A DNA stretch of 64,000 nucleotides. It comes from Sporobolomyces roseus. Its lineage: Eukaryota; Basidiomycota; Microbotryomycetes; Sporidiobolales; Sporidiobolaceae. The position numbers were made by a program, and so were the translations under genes. This document shows positions 53,595 through 64,000 of the stretch, in pieces (within the stretch, counting starts at the first letter, position 1; every line of letters begins with the position of its first letter). Where the stretch lies: contig JADILM010000011.1 in assembly GCA_016617785.1 (NCBI GenBank), positions 744,001 through 808,000 of the forward strand, read 5' to 3'. The notes beneath the pieces are model-generated. The model had not been told where the DNA came from and did no database searches. It worked only from the letters and a program-made list of their open reading frames with translations.

Positions 53595-54973
53595 CTAGTT
53601 GGTAGCCTTCGCCCTACTCCTTGTACTCCTAGCAGGAGTAGCAGAAGCAGTAGCTTCAATAATAGCGTCAGGAGCCAATTTCGAAGTGATATCTTTGGGA
53701 GCGAGAGATTTCGTAGGGGTCGATTCATCGATCTTTGCGGCGATACTGGTTGAGCCTGAGTTAATCGAGGTGGAGGTCGATGCTCGAACTTTGCGAAGAT
53801 GCTTGCGGCGTTGGACGTGCATGTGCGACATCATGAAAGCGAGAGCTGCAGAAATCAGTCGAGATTGACGAGTCAGTGATATGATTCTTGCCTGTGATCG
53901 CCAACGAGAGCGGAATTAAGCGCGCCTGGAGGCCAGAACATGGTTAGACCGATCGTAGCGAAGTAACCCAAAGGTCCGAACTTCTCTCGAGCGTGACTGC
54001 AAAAAATTCCGAACAAGCCGGTCAGAGAGCGCCTTTCGGTCTCGATGGTCGAAGGATAATGGAGCTCACGCAGCAGAAAAGTAGATGAGAGCAGCTTCAG
54101 ATCCAGCTCCGACGGGGTAGAGAATGTAGAAAGCAGTGTATCTGTGAACCACTCGAGATCGTAAGTCTATGCTTGCGGTGTCGGCTAGAGCTAACAACCG
54201 AGAGAGCGACTCACCGGATCCATTCGAGAATCGGTACCTTGACGTTCATCAAGTTGGTAGCGTAATGAAGGTAACGACTAATTTCGGCGAAAGACCAAGC
54301 GGTGACCATTGAGACGTAGAAAGGGGTTTGGGGAACCTGAGGCGCAGAACCATCACTTCAGTCAATCGCTGTAGAGCGGAGAACTGGAGAGGAGAAAGTA
54401 CGACTCACAGTAGGGTAGACGACGCAAACATACCAAACGATCAACAATCTCGAAGCGATTTGAGCTACCGTCGTTCCTAGAGGTGATCGGCTATACTTGT
54501 ACTATACGATCAGCTCATCCTCATCACGATAAGAAGGGGGTCGCAGGAGAAGGAGCGAAGGTACGCACACTAGACGAGTTGCCGAGTGAACTGCTTCAAG
54601 GATTGCAGCGGTCTGTACCCACTTCACCTTGTCTCCAATGCTGTTCTTACCTCCTTTGGGGATCAGTAAAGAGCTACTTGAGGAAGCAGAGAGGGATAGG
54701 GACTGACTGATCGAAAGCGGTACTCGCCCTCTTGATCAAAGTCTCCAAACCACCTTGAACTCCCGCAGCCTCTTTCAAGCCAGTGTACCCATCTTGTCCA
54801 CCCATATGTTTGACTACGAGGCTCAAGACATATCCCCAAGCGAGTGCAGAGGCCAAATTGTAAGAGATCAAATAAGTTGTTTTGATTGATGAAGATGGAT
54901 CTGCTTTGCGACGTGTAGATCCTGCATGATTCGATAGACCGACTGTGGATGATGAAGGTTTCGAAGGAGACAT
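53595..54973 (-). CDS. PHS1: Very-long-chain 3-hydroxyacyl-CoA dehydratase
   Basis: About 311 residues, exons 54973-54708, 54640-54569, 54490-54409, 54336-54215, 54141-54070, 53996-53926, 53845-53595. Multi-pass ER enzyme of the fatty-acid elongation cycle (third step), supplying very-long-chain acyl groups for sphingolipids. Motifs: YLISYNLASALAWGYVLSLV (TM1), VKWVQTAAILEAVHSATRLVRSPL, WSFAEISRYLHYA, and the active-site stretch IRYTAFYILYPVGAGSEAAL with the Tyr and Glu of the family. FWPP...MMSHMHVQRRKHL follows. The Ser/Thr/Lys-rich tail is longer than usual. The ATG at 54,973 (MSPSKPSS) is the first in frame; upstream only TTG is available. The last intron (53,846-53,925) needs a gcgcgc donor to keep the family alignment. 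Confidence 0.88.
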
Positions 54974-55152
54974 CTCGTGAGACTTCGAAGTATGTGTGAA
55001 AGGAAGGAAGATGGAGAGAAGCAAGTTTGGAAAATCGAACAACGTCGACAACGAAGAAAGGTTGACTCTCGCAACTCTGCTTCAGATACTCGGAGGGAGG
55101 GAGAGAGAGATAGGATTGTCACAACACAAAGAGAGAGAGGAAATTCCTATGT

Positions 55153-55155
<3 letters not shown>

Positions 55156-55182
<27 letters not shown>
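55156..55182 (+). repeat. (GA)n microsatellite
   Basis: About 13 GA units in a row, lying about 185 bases upstream of the PHS1 start (PHS1 is on the minus strand). Confidence 0.9.
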
Positions 55183-55188
<6 letters not shown>

Positions 55189-55227
55189 CACGAAAAATGA
55201 AGGGGCAACAACGAGAAGCAACAAATG

Positions 55228-55264
55228 TAGATAGATAGACAGATAGATAGATAGATAGATAGAC
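55228..55264 (+). repeat. (GATA)n microsatellite
   Basis: Roughly nine GATA units with one or two interrupting C substitutions (gatagacagata). Next to the GA run. Confidence 0.9.
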
Positions 55265-55368
55265 ACGTATAGACAGAGAGGGTAACGATTAGCCCGTATT
55301 CGTCGTCATAGAGTAGAAGAGCACGCGTGTATATGTGCTCGTGCGTGAGAGAAAATCGAAGGTAAGGA

Positions 55369-57255
55369 TTAGGAAGCGTGTGAGTACATTGATTCGCCGT
55401 AGACTGATTGAGCGTCATCGTCGGTGAGCTGCACGCCTGCGGCAGCGAAAAGTTCTCGAATCTATCGGAGGGGAAAGTCATCAGCGAAAGGACTAAGAAG
55501 ATGAGTCTAAAATTTGAGACGTGCCTCGGAGTGGGCTCGAGTTGTGTGCATTCGGGAAGCGTAGTCGCATTTGACCGAGTCGTCCTCTGTGAATCAAGAC
55601 ATTCTATCAGTCTCGAGAAGATCGACTGCGAGGAAGCGTCTATAACTCACCTTTGTTATAAGTGAAAACAAATTCCCCTCCTAATTGAGCCTGAGGTCCA
55701 GGGTATCGTGGCATAGCAATACCGTTCTGATCTCTCGGCAGAGTCGTCAGTATCGAGCGAAGGTGTCTCCAGGAAGACCGCGACTCACCTTGGTCGAATT
55801 GACCATATTCTCCCAATTCGAGTTCTTGATGTAACTACCCTTGTCTCCCTCTTTACCCATGTTCAAACTACTCTTGGTCATTCCTAAAGCCTTGTACAGT
55901 TTCCTCGATCGATCAACGTAAAGCGGGAAAGGACAATCGAGTCTCTGTCGATAAGTCGGGATTAATCGATAGGAACCAGTCGAAACGAGGACGATATAGA
56001 TTGGCGGGATGATCGCTCGAGGTTCGTGGTATTCCCCTACAGAGACGGAAGAGGCGGTCGTTGAGAGGTTGTCTGTTGACTCTTGGAATGCGACGAGGGA
56101 AAGCATCGTTTCTCTTAATGCTTGAACGTATTGTTGACACAAGTTGCACCAGAAATGTCGCTGTACGATTAACCCGTGTCAGTCTCGCCAGCAAGCACGA
56201 TTCGGAGAGAGTGAGGAACGTACGAGTCCAACGAAAACGACCGTCCCTCTTTGTTTGATCAGTTCATCCAAAGTGACCGTCACACCCGTTTCTCCTACTA
56301 ATTCACATTGTCTCGCTTCCAACAGATCCTCATCGCTAGGCATCATGAATCGATCAAACTGTTTATTCTGTGACTTCTTTCTTCGTCTCTTTGTTTGACC
56401 CGGCATCGTTTCGTCGCTGTCTCCCCTTTCTTCGTCTGTCGAATCGTCCGATTCTGATGATCCTGGTCTCGGCAGTCGTAGTCGAGGTAGGAGGTTCGAG
56501 ATGGTACGAGTGCGAGATCGTGGAGTAGGAGAGGACGGAAGAGGAGGAGCTGGAGAATCGGTGGAAATAGCGGCAGGTGCAGTTGAAGGTCTTCGAGGGA
56601 TGGGTTTCGATAGAGCTGGAGGTGGTTCTCCTCCTTCAACGGCTGCTGACCCCGGTGTCAATGATAACCCTTCCACTCCTGGTCGTTTGAACAATCCCAA
56701 TCCAGTCTCTCCAACTGCTCTCTTCTGACCCGGTGAACTCGTCGCTTTCAAAGCCAACTCTTGATCCCTCAACACGAAATCCAACACATCAAAGTCATCT
56801 GCCTCACTATCATCGTAACCTTCTGGTGGTGAACCACAACCACAATCTTCCTCCTCCTCTTCTGCTTCTTCTCGACTTGGTCTCCGTCTAAAAGGAGTTT
56901 TCTTTGGAGTAGTTGGGAATGGGCTTGATTTCGAAGTAGAAGGGAAAGTGAGTTGTTTATCTTCCTGCCTTGGAGTGACGGGTAAAGTGGGAGTGAGGGA
57001 AGAAGGTGATGTAGAAGCAGGAGATGAATCATGGCTATCGTTCGAGTATTGGTATTCATCGTCTTCGAGAGTTGTTGCAGTTGAAGCTGAACCCGAGGAT
57101 CCTGGATAACCCATTGGAATTGATTTAGAAGGTGAAGGAGGGACTGCAGTTGGGTCGAATGATAGGCGAGATCCAGGAAGGGGAGGGAGTGGTAATTTCG
57201 GAGGTGCGCGAGAAGGGGGAAGAGGACGGGAGGGAGAGGGAGTATCGACACTCAT
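55369..57255 (-). CDS. AhpC/TSA-type (PRXL2-like) thioredoxin-fold protein with long N-terminus
   Basis: About 544 residues, exons 57255-56224, 56160-55789, 55726-55651, 55586-55525, 55461-55369. The last about 200 residues look like the AhpC/TSA antioxidant-type (PRXL2/AAED1) fold: VTLDELIKQRGTVVFVGL, RHFWCNLCQQYVQALRE with a CxxC pair at the expected helix start, PPIYIVLVSTGS, CPFPLYVDRSRKLYKALGM, and a late QAQLGGEFVFTYN. The first about 310 residues are disordered: Pro/Ser-rich, a strongly acidic stretch with CGCG, and Lys/Arg clusters (TKRRRKKSQNK). The intron between exons 4 and 5 starts with GC (gcacgt). Such proteins are redox-active candidates; the target is unknown. Confidence 0.75.
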
Positions 57256-59083
57256 GCTTGCGTTGCAAGGTTTCTTTTGCGTTTGATTTAGGTTGCGCGC
57301 GAGATTTCGAGGTAGCAGGACGCAAGTGCAGGAGTAGCGGACCCGGAAATTGATCGGCGAGGGAGAGGGAGGGTTGGTGTGGGTCGATTCAAACTCGTGG
57401 CTCTGCAGGATTTGATGATATGTTGCTTGTTTGTTGCTATTTATCGTGCGCTATGAGTAGAGGAGAGGGGAGAGGGGGGAGCAGAGGAGAGGGTGTTTCG
57501 AAGGGGGAAGGAAAGAAGGAAGGTCGAGAGCAAATTTCCACTCTCTCTCCTTCCTTCTCGGGAAGTTTAATCTCGTTTCATTTAACCCGTTTGCGCACTT
57601 ACGCTACGTAATCGAGCTTCGCTTCTCTCCTCTCTCTCTTCTGGGAATCGAACGAAAGCTCTATCTCGCGACGAACTTCAAGCCGTTCGTTCTCGTAAGG
57701 GAGTCTCCCCGTGATACTTCTCACCGTTCATCCAAAGTATGCAATTGATGGGACGATATTGAAATGAGGCTCGAAGAACAGCAGTGTTCGAGACTACTCG
57801 TCGCATGGCTATTTCGTACTTTATGAAAATTCTTTCAGTTTTCGTCTCATCTCCTGCAAACATCTTCACGAGCTCTGTTGATCCTCTCCTGCGTCCTGCA
57901 ATCCCCTCCCTCCTCCATACCTTCCGGCGATACTCCCACCCTGTTCGTTCTGATCGAGTCGGAACCCATTCCTGGATTCTTTCTTTTCTTTTCTTGCAAA
58001 GTTGCGAGACCAAATTTATCGACCGATCTCCTCTACTGCAAGACTCAGAGTAGTCTCGCGCGCTTCAGCTGTAGAAGTAGATACGTGTCCTCTCCTCTTC
58101 AGACTCTTCAAACTCGAGAAAGAGAGGAAAGGCTCTTTGAACGAGACTGGAAATCCGCTACCTGCGAGCGAACGTCTCCTTGAGCCCTCCCTACTAATAG
58201 GCTTTGATGAATCCGTTCATGCGAGCTAAGTTGGAGAGGTTGGAGCGAGAGAAGGGGCCGTTGAACAACAAAGTTTGAGCGAAAAGTGTCGGTGCGCAAA
58301 GGTAATTCGCAACATCGAAGTTGTACTTATCGAGACGTACAATTGAGGGTCTTTATGGCTGCGACGATGAGCTCCATACTCGCTGATGAGGAGACCAAGG
58401 CGTCCTGTCGAGCGTGTCGAGCTAGACGGACGAACCCCCTTCCTTTCAATGCGGATACGAAGAATGAGCAGGCTTTCGACTTGCCTTTCCGTTTGACCAG
58501 CCAAAGCACTCGCCACTGTCTTCGTGTCTGTTCGAGATCAACTATGTAGCCGACCATTCCACAATTCGCTCGAAGCGTCTGGAAAGCCCAACCTTTCGCA
58601 ACCACATCTCGCATTGGTTTCGTTCGTCGACAGAGGGTTATGCCGTAATTACCTCTCGTAGCTCACAACGCCGATCAAGTCTACGACACGAAATGGTGAG
58701 AGTAGCAAAGGTACAAACGCGTGCACAGAGACGAGTATTGCGATTTTCTAGGTTCTGTACCCGACTCGAGCGCTCACTCGAGCACGGAGTCCCTCTGCTT
58801 CTCGACGGTGAACCGACAGCACAGAATGAACAGATATGAAAATGTGTATAATCCAGTAGAAACAGATATGAGAAAAAGTAGTAGTAGTAGAAAATAAAGT
58901 TGGTTGAAAGGAGCGCTGAGAACAAAAGCGCTAACTTTGTGTAAAAATTTGAGTACCGAATGAATGAAGACGACAAGGTGGAATGTATAGTTGAAGCAAT
59001 AAAGAGGAGGGAGATGATATAGTAGGAGGGAAGCTGAAAGAACGAAAAGAAGGGATTATGATATGAAAAAGACCGTGAGATGC
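57256..59083. other. 1.8-kb region without a recognised gene
   Basis: Several short frames exist (for example minus 58,013-57,678 and plus 58,286-58,549), but none shows a family motif or a clean exon structure. Purine-rich tracts lie near 57,450-57,530 (upstream of the AhpC/TSA-type gene). I saw no tRNA or other RNA gene by eye, which is not a sensitive test. Confidence 0.4.
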
Positions 59084-60193
59084 TTATCTCGCGCCGGACA
59101 TCATAGGACCTGGAGTAGAACCCATCTCTGATCCTCCTTGTCCATAGAATGGATCAGATTCGTTACCAGGAGCCATCATCCCGGTCGCTTCATCCTCTAA
59201 TCCTTGTCTTCTTCCTCGAATAATCGCGAATGCCGCTAATGCTGCGAGGAGTAGTGCACCAAGGACTGACCCAACGACTGCACCTGCGATACCTCCGGCT
59301 GAGAGATTGCTTCCTCCTGAGGCGAGTGAAGCGGGTGAGGAAGCGGTTGGGAAAAGTGAGGATAAATCGGCGGTTGAGAGGGGAAGGGAAGAAGAGGAGA
59401 TTGTCGAGGAGGAAGAAGAGTTTAGGGTGGAGGAGGTCGAGTTGAGGAGGGAGGAAGAGGGAATGAGGGATGAAGAAGGTGGGAGAGTGGAAATTGTTGA
59501 GAAAGTATTGAATCCCGAGACTCCATTCGTTGGTGCTGAAGTTGCTGCAGGAGAATTCTCATAGCTGTGTACGAGGGAGATAGATAGAGACAATCAGAAA
59601 CAAGTATAGCCTCGAGAAAGACAAGGAGTGAAAGCCTCACCTGATGACTACGACGACTGTGAGTTGACCATTCTGTTGTACTGACGTCGTGAACGTCTGT
59701 CCAGCTACTTGAGTAGCTTGAGTAACTTGACCATTTCCACCCCCAGCAGTCGCGGTCTGAGCAGGAGGAGTGTAATAAGAAGTCGAAAAAGCGTTCCCTC
59801 CTCCTCCATTATTCGCACCGTTTCCTCCCCCGTTCCCGTTCTGTACAGTTGAAGTCACGACGACAGGTGAAGCATTCGTCGCCGTCGCTGCGTTACCACC
59901 ACCTCCTTGAACTGAGGTGGTCGCCGGTGAGTTGCCGTTGTTGTTGTTCCCACCATCTGAAGTCGAATCTCCTCCTTGACCTGATCCATTCTCTGTCGTT
60001 CCCCAGGTGTCTGATGTAGCAGGTGCTGCTGAAGATGATGGATCCCAATCAGATCCGTCGTTCCATCGCTGTAAACATTGAGAAAATTGAAGTTAGCGTC
60101 GATCACTCAACTTTCGAAAAATTGAAGAATTGGACTCACTCTCTGGTGTCGTTTTGATAGGTTCTTTCGTTGATGTAATGTACTGGCAGTCAT
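59084..60193 (-). CDS. Ser/Thr/Gly-rich single-pass membrane protein (Mid2/WSC-like layout)
   Basis: About 320 residues, exons 60193-60140, 60068-59641, 59564-59084. The N-terminus carries a dibasic stretch (HQRKNLSKRHQRRWND) but no obvious signal peptide. A long Gly/Asn/Ser/Thr-rich region follows (NNGNSPATTSVQGGGGN), then a Ser-rich stalk and one strong membrane helix, GGIAGAVVGSVLGALLLAAL (about residues 245-275). It ends RGRRQGLEDEATGMMAPG and a short cytosolic tail. The layout resembles fungal wall-stress sensors and many basidiomycete Ser-rich membrane proteins; identity within these cannot be fixed. No Cys-rich WSC domain is present. Confidence 0.65.
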
Positions 60194-60548
60194 TTCTGTT
60201 CTATCGAGTAGAAGTCGTCGTCGAGTAGGGAGAGAGAAGGGGGTTTGGAATTCACGCTAATGAAACCCGCGAGGAATCTGAAAGGGGGGATCAAGAAAGG
60301 GGAAGAGGAGGGGGTTTGAAACGAGTGTGGGGTGGACCAAGGAGCTGATAACCGTGCTGTGGGAAAGGTTGGAATGAAACGGAAGAGAGGCCTTGAAGTT
60401 GAGGATGAAGAGGAGTGAGAGAGGAAAGGAAAACAAATCGTAAATTTCGAAATCTCGCGAGAGACCGAGAGCCTCTCTCTCTCAAATCAATCACCACTAT
60501 CGCAACTACTACTCTCGTCTTGCTCAGTACACTTTACGAGCCTCAGCA
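60194..60548. other. Divergent intergenic region
   Basis: Shared promoter region of the membrane-protein gene and PYM. No coding sequence seen. Confidence 0.5.
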
Positions 60549-61260
60549 ATGTCAAGACCACCAATGAACCTAATCTTCCCTGATCGATCAGCTGCCGGAA
60601 TCTCATCAAACCAAGATGGACAACGAGTCATCGCTTCAACTCGAAGACCAGATGGAACGTACGCTCTTACTCCTCCTCTCTCTAGTACTTTCCACCCCTT
60701 GCCTACTCACGCCTACCCCCCTACTCGATAGATTTCGACCCGAGATCAAAGTTCGACCAGGCTACACACCTCAAGAGGACGTCTCACTGTTCCGTTCGAC
60801 TAAACAGAAGGAGTTGGATCAATATAAAGCAACGAAAGGAACTATACCGGGATTGAAACCGAATGCGATGGTACAGGATGCGTTGAGGGGAGCGCAAGGA
60901 GGAGCAGGAGGAGGAGGGGGAACGAGTAGGAGTCAGAAGAAGAATATAAAAAGGAAGGAGAAGGAACTGGAAGAGGTCAAGGATAGTTGGGATGCGGAGG
61001 AGGAAGAGGAGGAATCGAAATCGAAAGCGACGGAGAAGGATTCGAAGTTACCTCCACCAGTACCTTCTGCGACTGAGGCAACGACAACGTCGACGGAAGA
61101 TCCAGCGAAACGACTGAGAAACTTGAAGAAGAAGTTGAAACAGACTCAGCAATTGAAAGAGAAGGAGGAGGGAGGAGCTAGTTTGGGAGATGCCGAAAAG
61201 GAGAAAGTGAACAAGATGTCAGAGTTGGAGGACGAGATCACAAAGCTCGAGATATCTTAG
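60549..61260 (+). CDS. PYM1: PYM, partner of Y14-Mago (exon junction complex disassembly factor)
   Basis: About 212 residues, exons 60549-60658 and 60732-61260. The N-terminal Mago-binding domain is recognisable: VIASTRRPDGTFRPEIKVRPG then YTPQEDVSLF, as in WIBG/PYM (family pattern PDGTxRxxxxVxxGYxPQExV). Next a Gly-rich linker, a Lys/Glu-rich region (RKEKELEEVKDSWDAEEEEE) and a C-terminal coiled coil (AKRLRNLKKKLKQTQQL...MSELEDEITKLE). PYM binds ribosomes and removes exon junction complexes from translated mRNA. Its presence fits an intron-rich genome. Confidence 0.85.
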
Positions 61261-61571
61261 AGTCAGGGGATAGCGCGAGGGAAGAGGGAGAATCGAGGGA
61301 GGAACTCATCATTCGCTGGAATCGGATCAACGTTCCACTCGACCAGCCTCATCTGTTGACGCCCGCTTGCGAGCAGCCTGGAGATCTTCACAACGTAAGG
61401 GACGATGAGATGGAGAGGGACGTAAAAAAGAAGTGATTGCGATGGAGCGGAAGAGAAACAAATGGAAATGAACTCCTTGAACTACTACAGACAAAAGACT
61501 GAATTGAGGAGACGGATGGAAGGTGGGTATACGAAGGAGAGAGAATAGAGAGGAGAGCAGAAAGTCCCGAA
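61261..61571. other. Intergenic region between converging genes
   Basis: About 310 bases of 3' flanks; nothing recognised. Confidence 0.4.
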
Positions 61572-64000
61572 TCAGAATAGTAAATCGTCGAGGCCGTTTC
61601 CGTTTGATTTCGATCCATTCGTTGCCGGTTGCGACGACGACTGCGACGATCCCAAATCCAACGAAGCGAACGCGTCCAATCCCTGTGACTGCTGTTGCGG
61701 TGCTTGACTGGAAGAAGTAGAAGAAGTCGAAAAGAAATCGTTCGACATTGATTGCGAAGAACCTGGGCCTCCTGTTGTTGAAGAAGCTGGAGGAGCTCCG
61801 AAGAGACCTAATAGATCGTCGAGAGGGTTCGAAGAGACGTTCTTTGTCGATGGTGGGGCGAATAAGTCTGCTGATGCTGAGGTTGAACCACCGCCGTTGA
61901 GAGAAGATCCAAGTTGATCTTCTTCATCATCATCAAAGTCGAGTAACTACAATCACGCTCTCTCGACGTCAGTTGGGAGTAGGGAGCGAGGAGAGGTAAA
62001 ATGCGGAGACGCACGTTTTCGGCTTTTTGACCAGCGATAACGGTTGCTAATGCTGCTTCCTTCGAAGTTTCGTTCACACGTGCCATTCCTTGGTTTGAAG
62101 AGATCTGGTCAGCTCCGAGTTTACCTCCTGCTACGAAAGCTTGAACGGGTCTATTACGCGGAGTTGAAGAGAGGGTTAGTGCTTGTTGAGAATAAAGGAA
62201 GAGGGAAAGTGGAGAGCTGACTTGTGGTAAACGGCAGAAAGACAGCCTAGTTCTGAAATGAGTTCGTCGAGTAAAGCGGAAGGGACTGAAGTGGTAGGTA
62301 GGGAGATTGGTGGTCTTGAAGCGAGAATGACGTTCTGAAGTCGAAGTTCACAGTGCGATCAGTCTTCCAAATCGAAAAGAGATAGCATACCAAAACCTCG
62401 AACTCACCTTTGCGACCTCTGTATCAGAACTCAATAACCTCCATTGAATATAAGCCCTATCCCTCAGATCTGCTGAATCCGCCGTCTTCGTCGCCAATCC
62501 CAAAACCCTCTGAACCAACGCTTGTGCTTCTTCCGGTCTCGTCAGGAACAACTTGACGACCGCCGTCAAAGTTTGTAATTGTACTTGAACGGGTTCGTCT
62601 TGGTAAGTGTCGAGGAAAGAAGAGATGAGTTCAGTAGCATTTTCGATTTTCGAGGAATATTCGCCGAGAATCCAGATTAAGGAAGATTTCGCTTCGGGTT
62701 CGTCGAGTTCTTCTAGGTTCGCGCAGAGTGTGGGGATGATACCTTCGTATTGGTAAGGATACCTTCGGAAGATGTCCTGTATCATTCAACCGAATTGAGC
62801 GTCGCTTGCTTCGAAAGGAGATTGAAAGGATTTGGAACTCACCTTGATGACGACGATTGATTCTTGTACTACATAGCTCACTTTCGTAGAGATTAAATCG
62901 AGTAGCACGTTGACACATCGTTCAGCAGCCGATTCAATCTTGACCGCACATTGTCCAATCGCTCGAATCGATTTTCTAACGAAATCTACATCCACCTCAC
63001 TCGCGTACCTGTACAATCCGAACAAAGGTTCAATCAGTTTAACAAGCAAATGTTGAACTGAGATCGGAGACGCACTCTTTGAGTTCTGATAAGAAAGTAT
63101 CAACATTCTTCTCCTCGACCAATTTGATCATAATCTCCAACTTTTCAACTTTGACATATGGTGGATCGTTGTATTTACAGAAGAACACCCTCATCTCGTT
63201 CGATAGAGCTTGCGGTCGTCGTTGAAGGATCAAGTTGATGTTTCGTAAAGCGACCCATTGAACTTCTGGTGCGGAGGAAACGAGCGTGACTGGAGAGGAG
63301 AGAAAGAGGTTAGTGAGAGGTGAGAAAGGGAGATGGGAGTAAGACGTACCGAGTGGTGGTGCCATCTTTCGTAAGATTGATTTAGCGAAATCGTCCCTCG
63401 TGATCGCTTCCAAATGAATCATGACAACCTGTGCGATCATGTCCAGGTCTAATCAGTTACGAAATTCGTGATACGATTGTAGAGAGGCGAACGCACCTTG
63501 ATAGCTGCCAAGACGACCGAACCATTCGCATGTTGAAATTGAGGAATCACTCTCTCACAAATATGTTCCGCCTCTTTCTCGTCCTCCGCCTTGTACTTTG
63601 CGACTGCGCCCAAAATCGCGATCCTACCCCATTCCGTACATTCTCCCAACGCTACAAGTAATCGAGAGAGGGTGTTCGAGTCGAGTAGGAAGATAGGGGA
63701 GGATTCATCAGATTCTTGAATTTCCGTCAATGCCAACACTGCATTCGCTACCACCTGTAAGGTCACTCTCTCTCTACGTAAGCTCTGTGTTGAGCGAAAA
63801 ACGTAAGAAAAAGTCAGGTGAGGCTCACCATTGGATTTGAATCCGTCACCATTTCTTGTAAACTCCCGATAAACCCATTCTCAATCGCCAAACTAGGTCT
63901 CATATCGTACAACTTGACGACGCAAATCGCTGCTGTCTTCCTGACGTATGGATTCTCATCCCTCAAACATTTCCTCAATGGATCTGCTATGTAATCCAAA
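61572..64000 (-). CDS. APL2: AP-1 complex beta-adaptin, N-terminus outside window
   Basis: The gene enters from the right edge and stops at 61,572. Beta-adaptin of the clathrin adaptor AP-1 (trans-Golgi/endosome sorting). HEAT-repeat trunk: [101 protein letters not shown]. After the trunk comes a hinge with clathrin-box-like motifs LLDFDDDE and [10 protein letters not shown] and a Gln/Ser-rich end ([10 protein letters not shown]). No appendage (ear) domain follows. Internal exons include 63754-63495 and 63428-63350. The Met codon at 63,999 is internal to the repeat, not the start. Confidence 0.92.

Larger units (their letters stand above)
54974..55368. other. Intergenic region with simple repeats
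   Basis: PHS1 upstream region and the 3' flank of the AhpC/TSA-type gene. It contains the GA and GATA microsatellites listed separately. Confidence 0.5.

Noticed and set aside
57620..57700. Possible tRNA (a GTTCGATTCCC-like box on the minus strand)
   Set aside because: No matching acceptor stem or A-box found by eye; CT-rich DNA surrounds it.
57678..58013. 111-residue minus-strand frame
   Set aside because: No motif, no ATG-proximal promoter features and no exon continuation seen.
58286..58549. Plus-strand frame with CRACRARR, recalling a Zn2Cys6 cluster
   Set aside because: Only two of the six cysteines with proper spacing are present, and the frame ends soon after.
1..64000. Transposons or CRISPR arrays
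   Set aside because: No transposase, reverse transcriptase, long terminal repeat or spaced direct-repeat array noticed. CRISPR is not expected in a nuclear fungal genome.

Overview
The window is nuclear DNA of a basidiomycete fungus. Almost every gene is split by many short introns (about 40-80 nt), usually with a CTGAC/CTGAT/CTAAC-like branch site just before the 3' AG. Intergenic gaps are small, and strings such as TCGA/CGA are frequent. A five-copy family of about 290-residue proteins resembles uncharacterised multicopy proteins I associate with red yeasts (Microbotryomycetes, Pucciniomycotina). That placement is an impression from memory, not a search.

Left part (1-15 kb): the 3' part of a zinc-type cation diffusion facilitator with a 6-nt micro-exon; a short-chain dehydrogenase; two genes of the five-copy family on either side of an O-fucosyltransferase-like gene; an MFS transporter; and a secreted histidine-rich protein with many Kex2-type dibasic sites.

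Middle (15.9-43.9 kb) is largely housekeeping: RNA polymerase III subunit RPC2 with a long extra N-terminus, an alpha/beta-hydrolase-fold protein whose nucleophile serine appears replaced, a DDX51/Dbp6-type helicase with a threefold N-terminal repeat, exosome subunit RRP41, cytosolic glutamyl-tRNA synthetase and the Neo1-type P4-ATPase. Among these lie two more family genes (27.9-30.3 kb) and two tandem F-box/LRR-like genes (35.5-38.9 kb). The 7.6-9.4 kb and 27.6-29.4 kb regions are inverted copies of one segment.

Right part (44-64 kb): the fifth family gene; then the most striking locus, three consecutive minus-strand genes (45.7-48.0 kb) whose products begin with the histone H3 N-terminal tail or a close variant but lack the histone fold. 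They continue as acidic, lysine-rich or coiled-coil proteins. After them come PEX14, a Cys/His-rich protein of unknown function, the very-long-chain hydroxyacyl-CoA dehydratase PHS1, an AhpC/TSA-type thioredoxin-fold protein, a Mid2/WSC-like single-pass membrane protein, the exon-junction-complex disassembly factor PYM, and an AP-1 beta-adaptin cut off by the window edge.

The main candidates for new biology are the H3-tail-mimic cluster, the five-copy family with its inverted duplication, the Kex2-type His-rich precursor, and a high frequency of GC-AG introns. Exon junctions were worked out by hand from splice signals, reading phase and family resemblance. For most multi-exon genes the summed exon lengths are divisible by three, but no transcript data were available.
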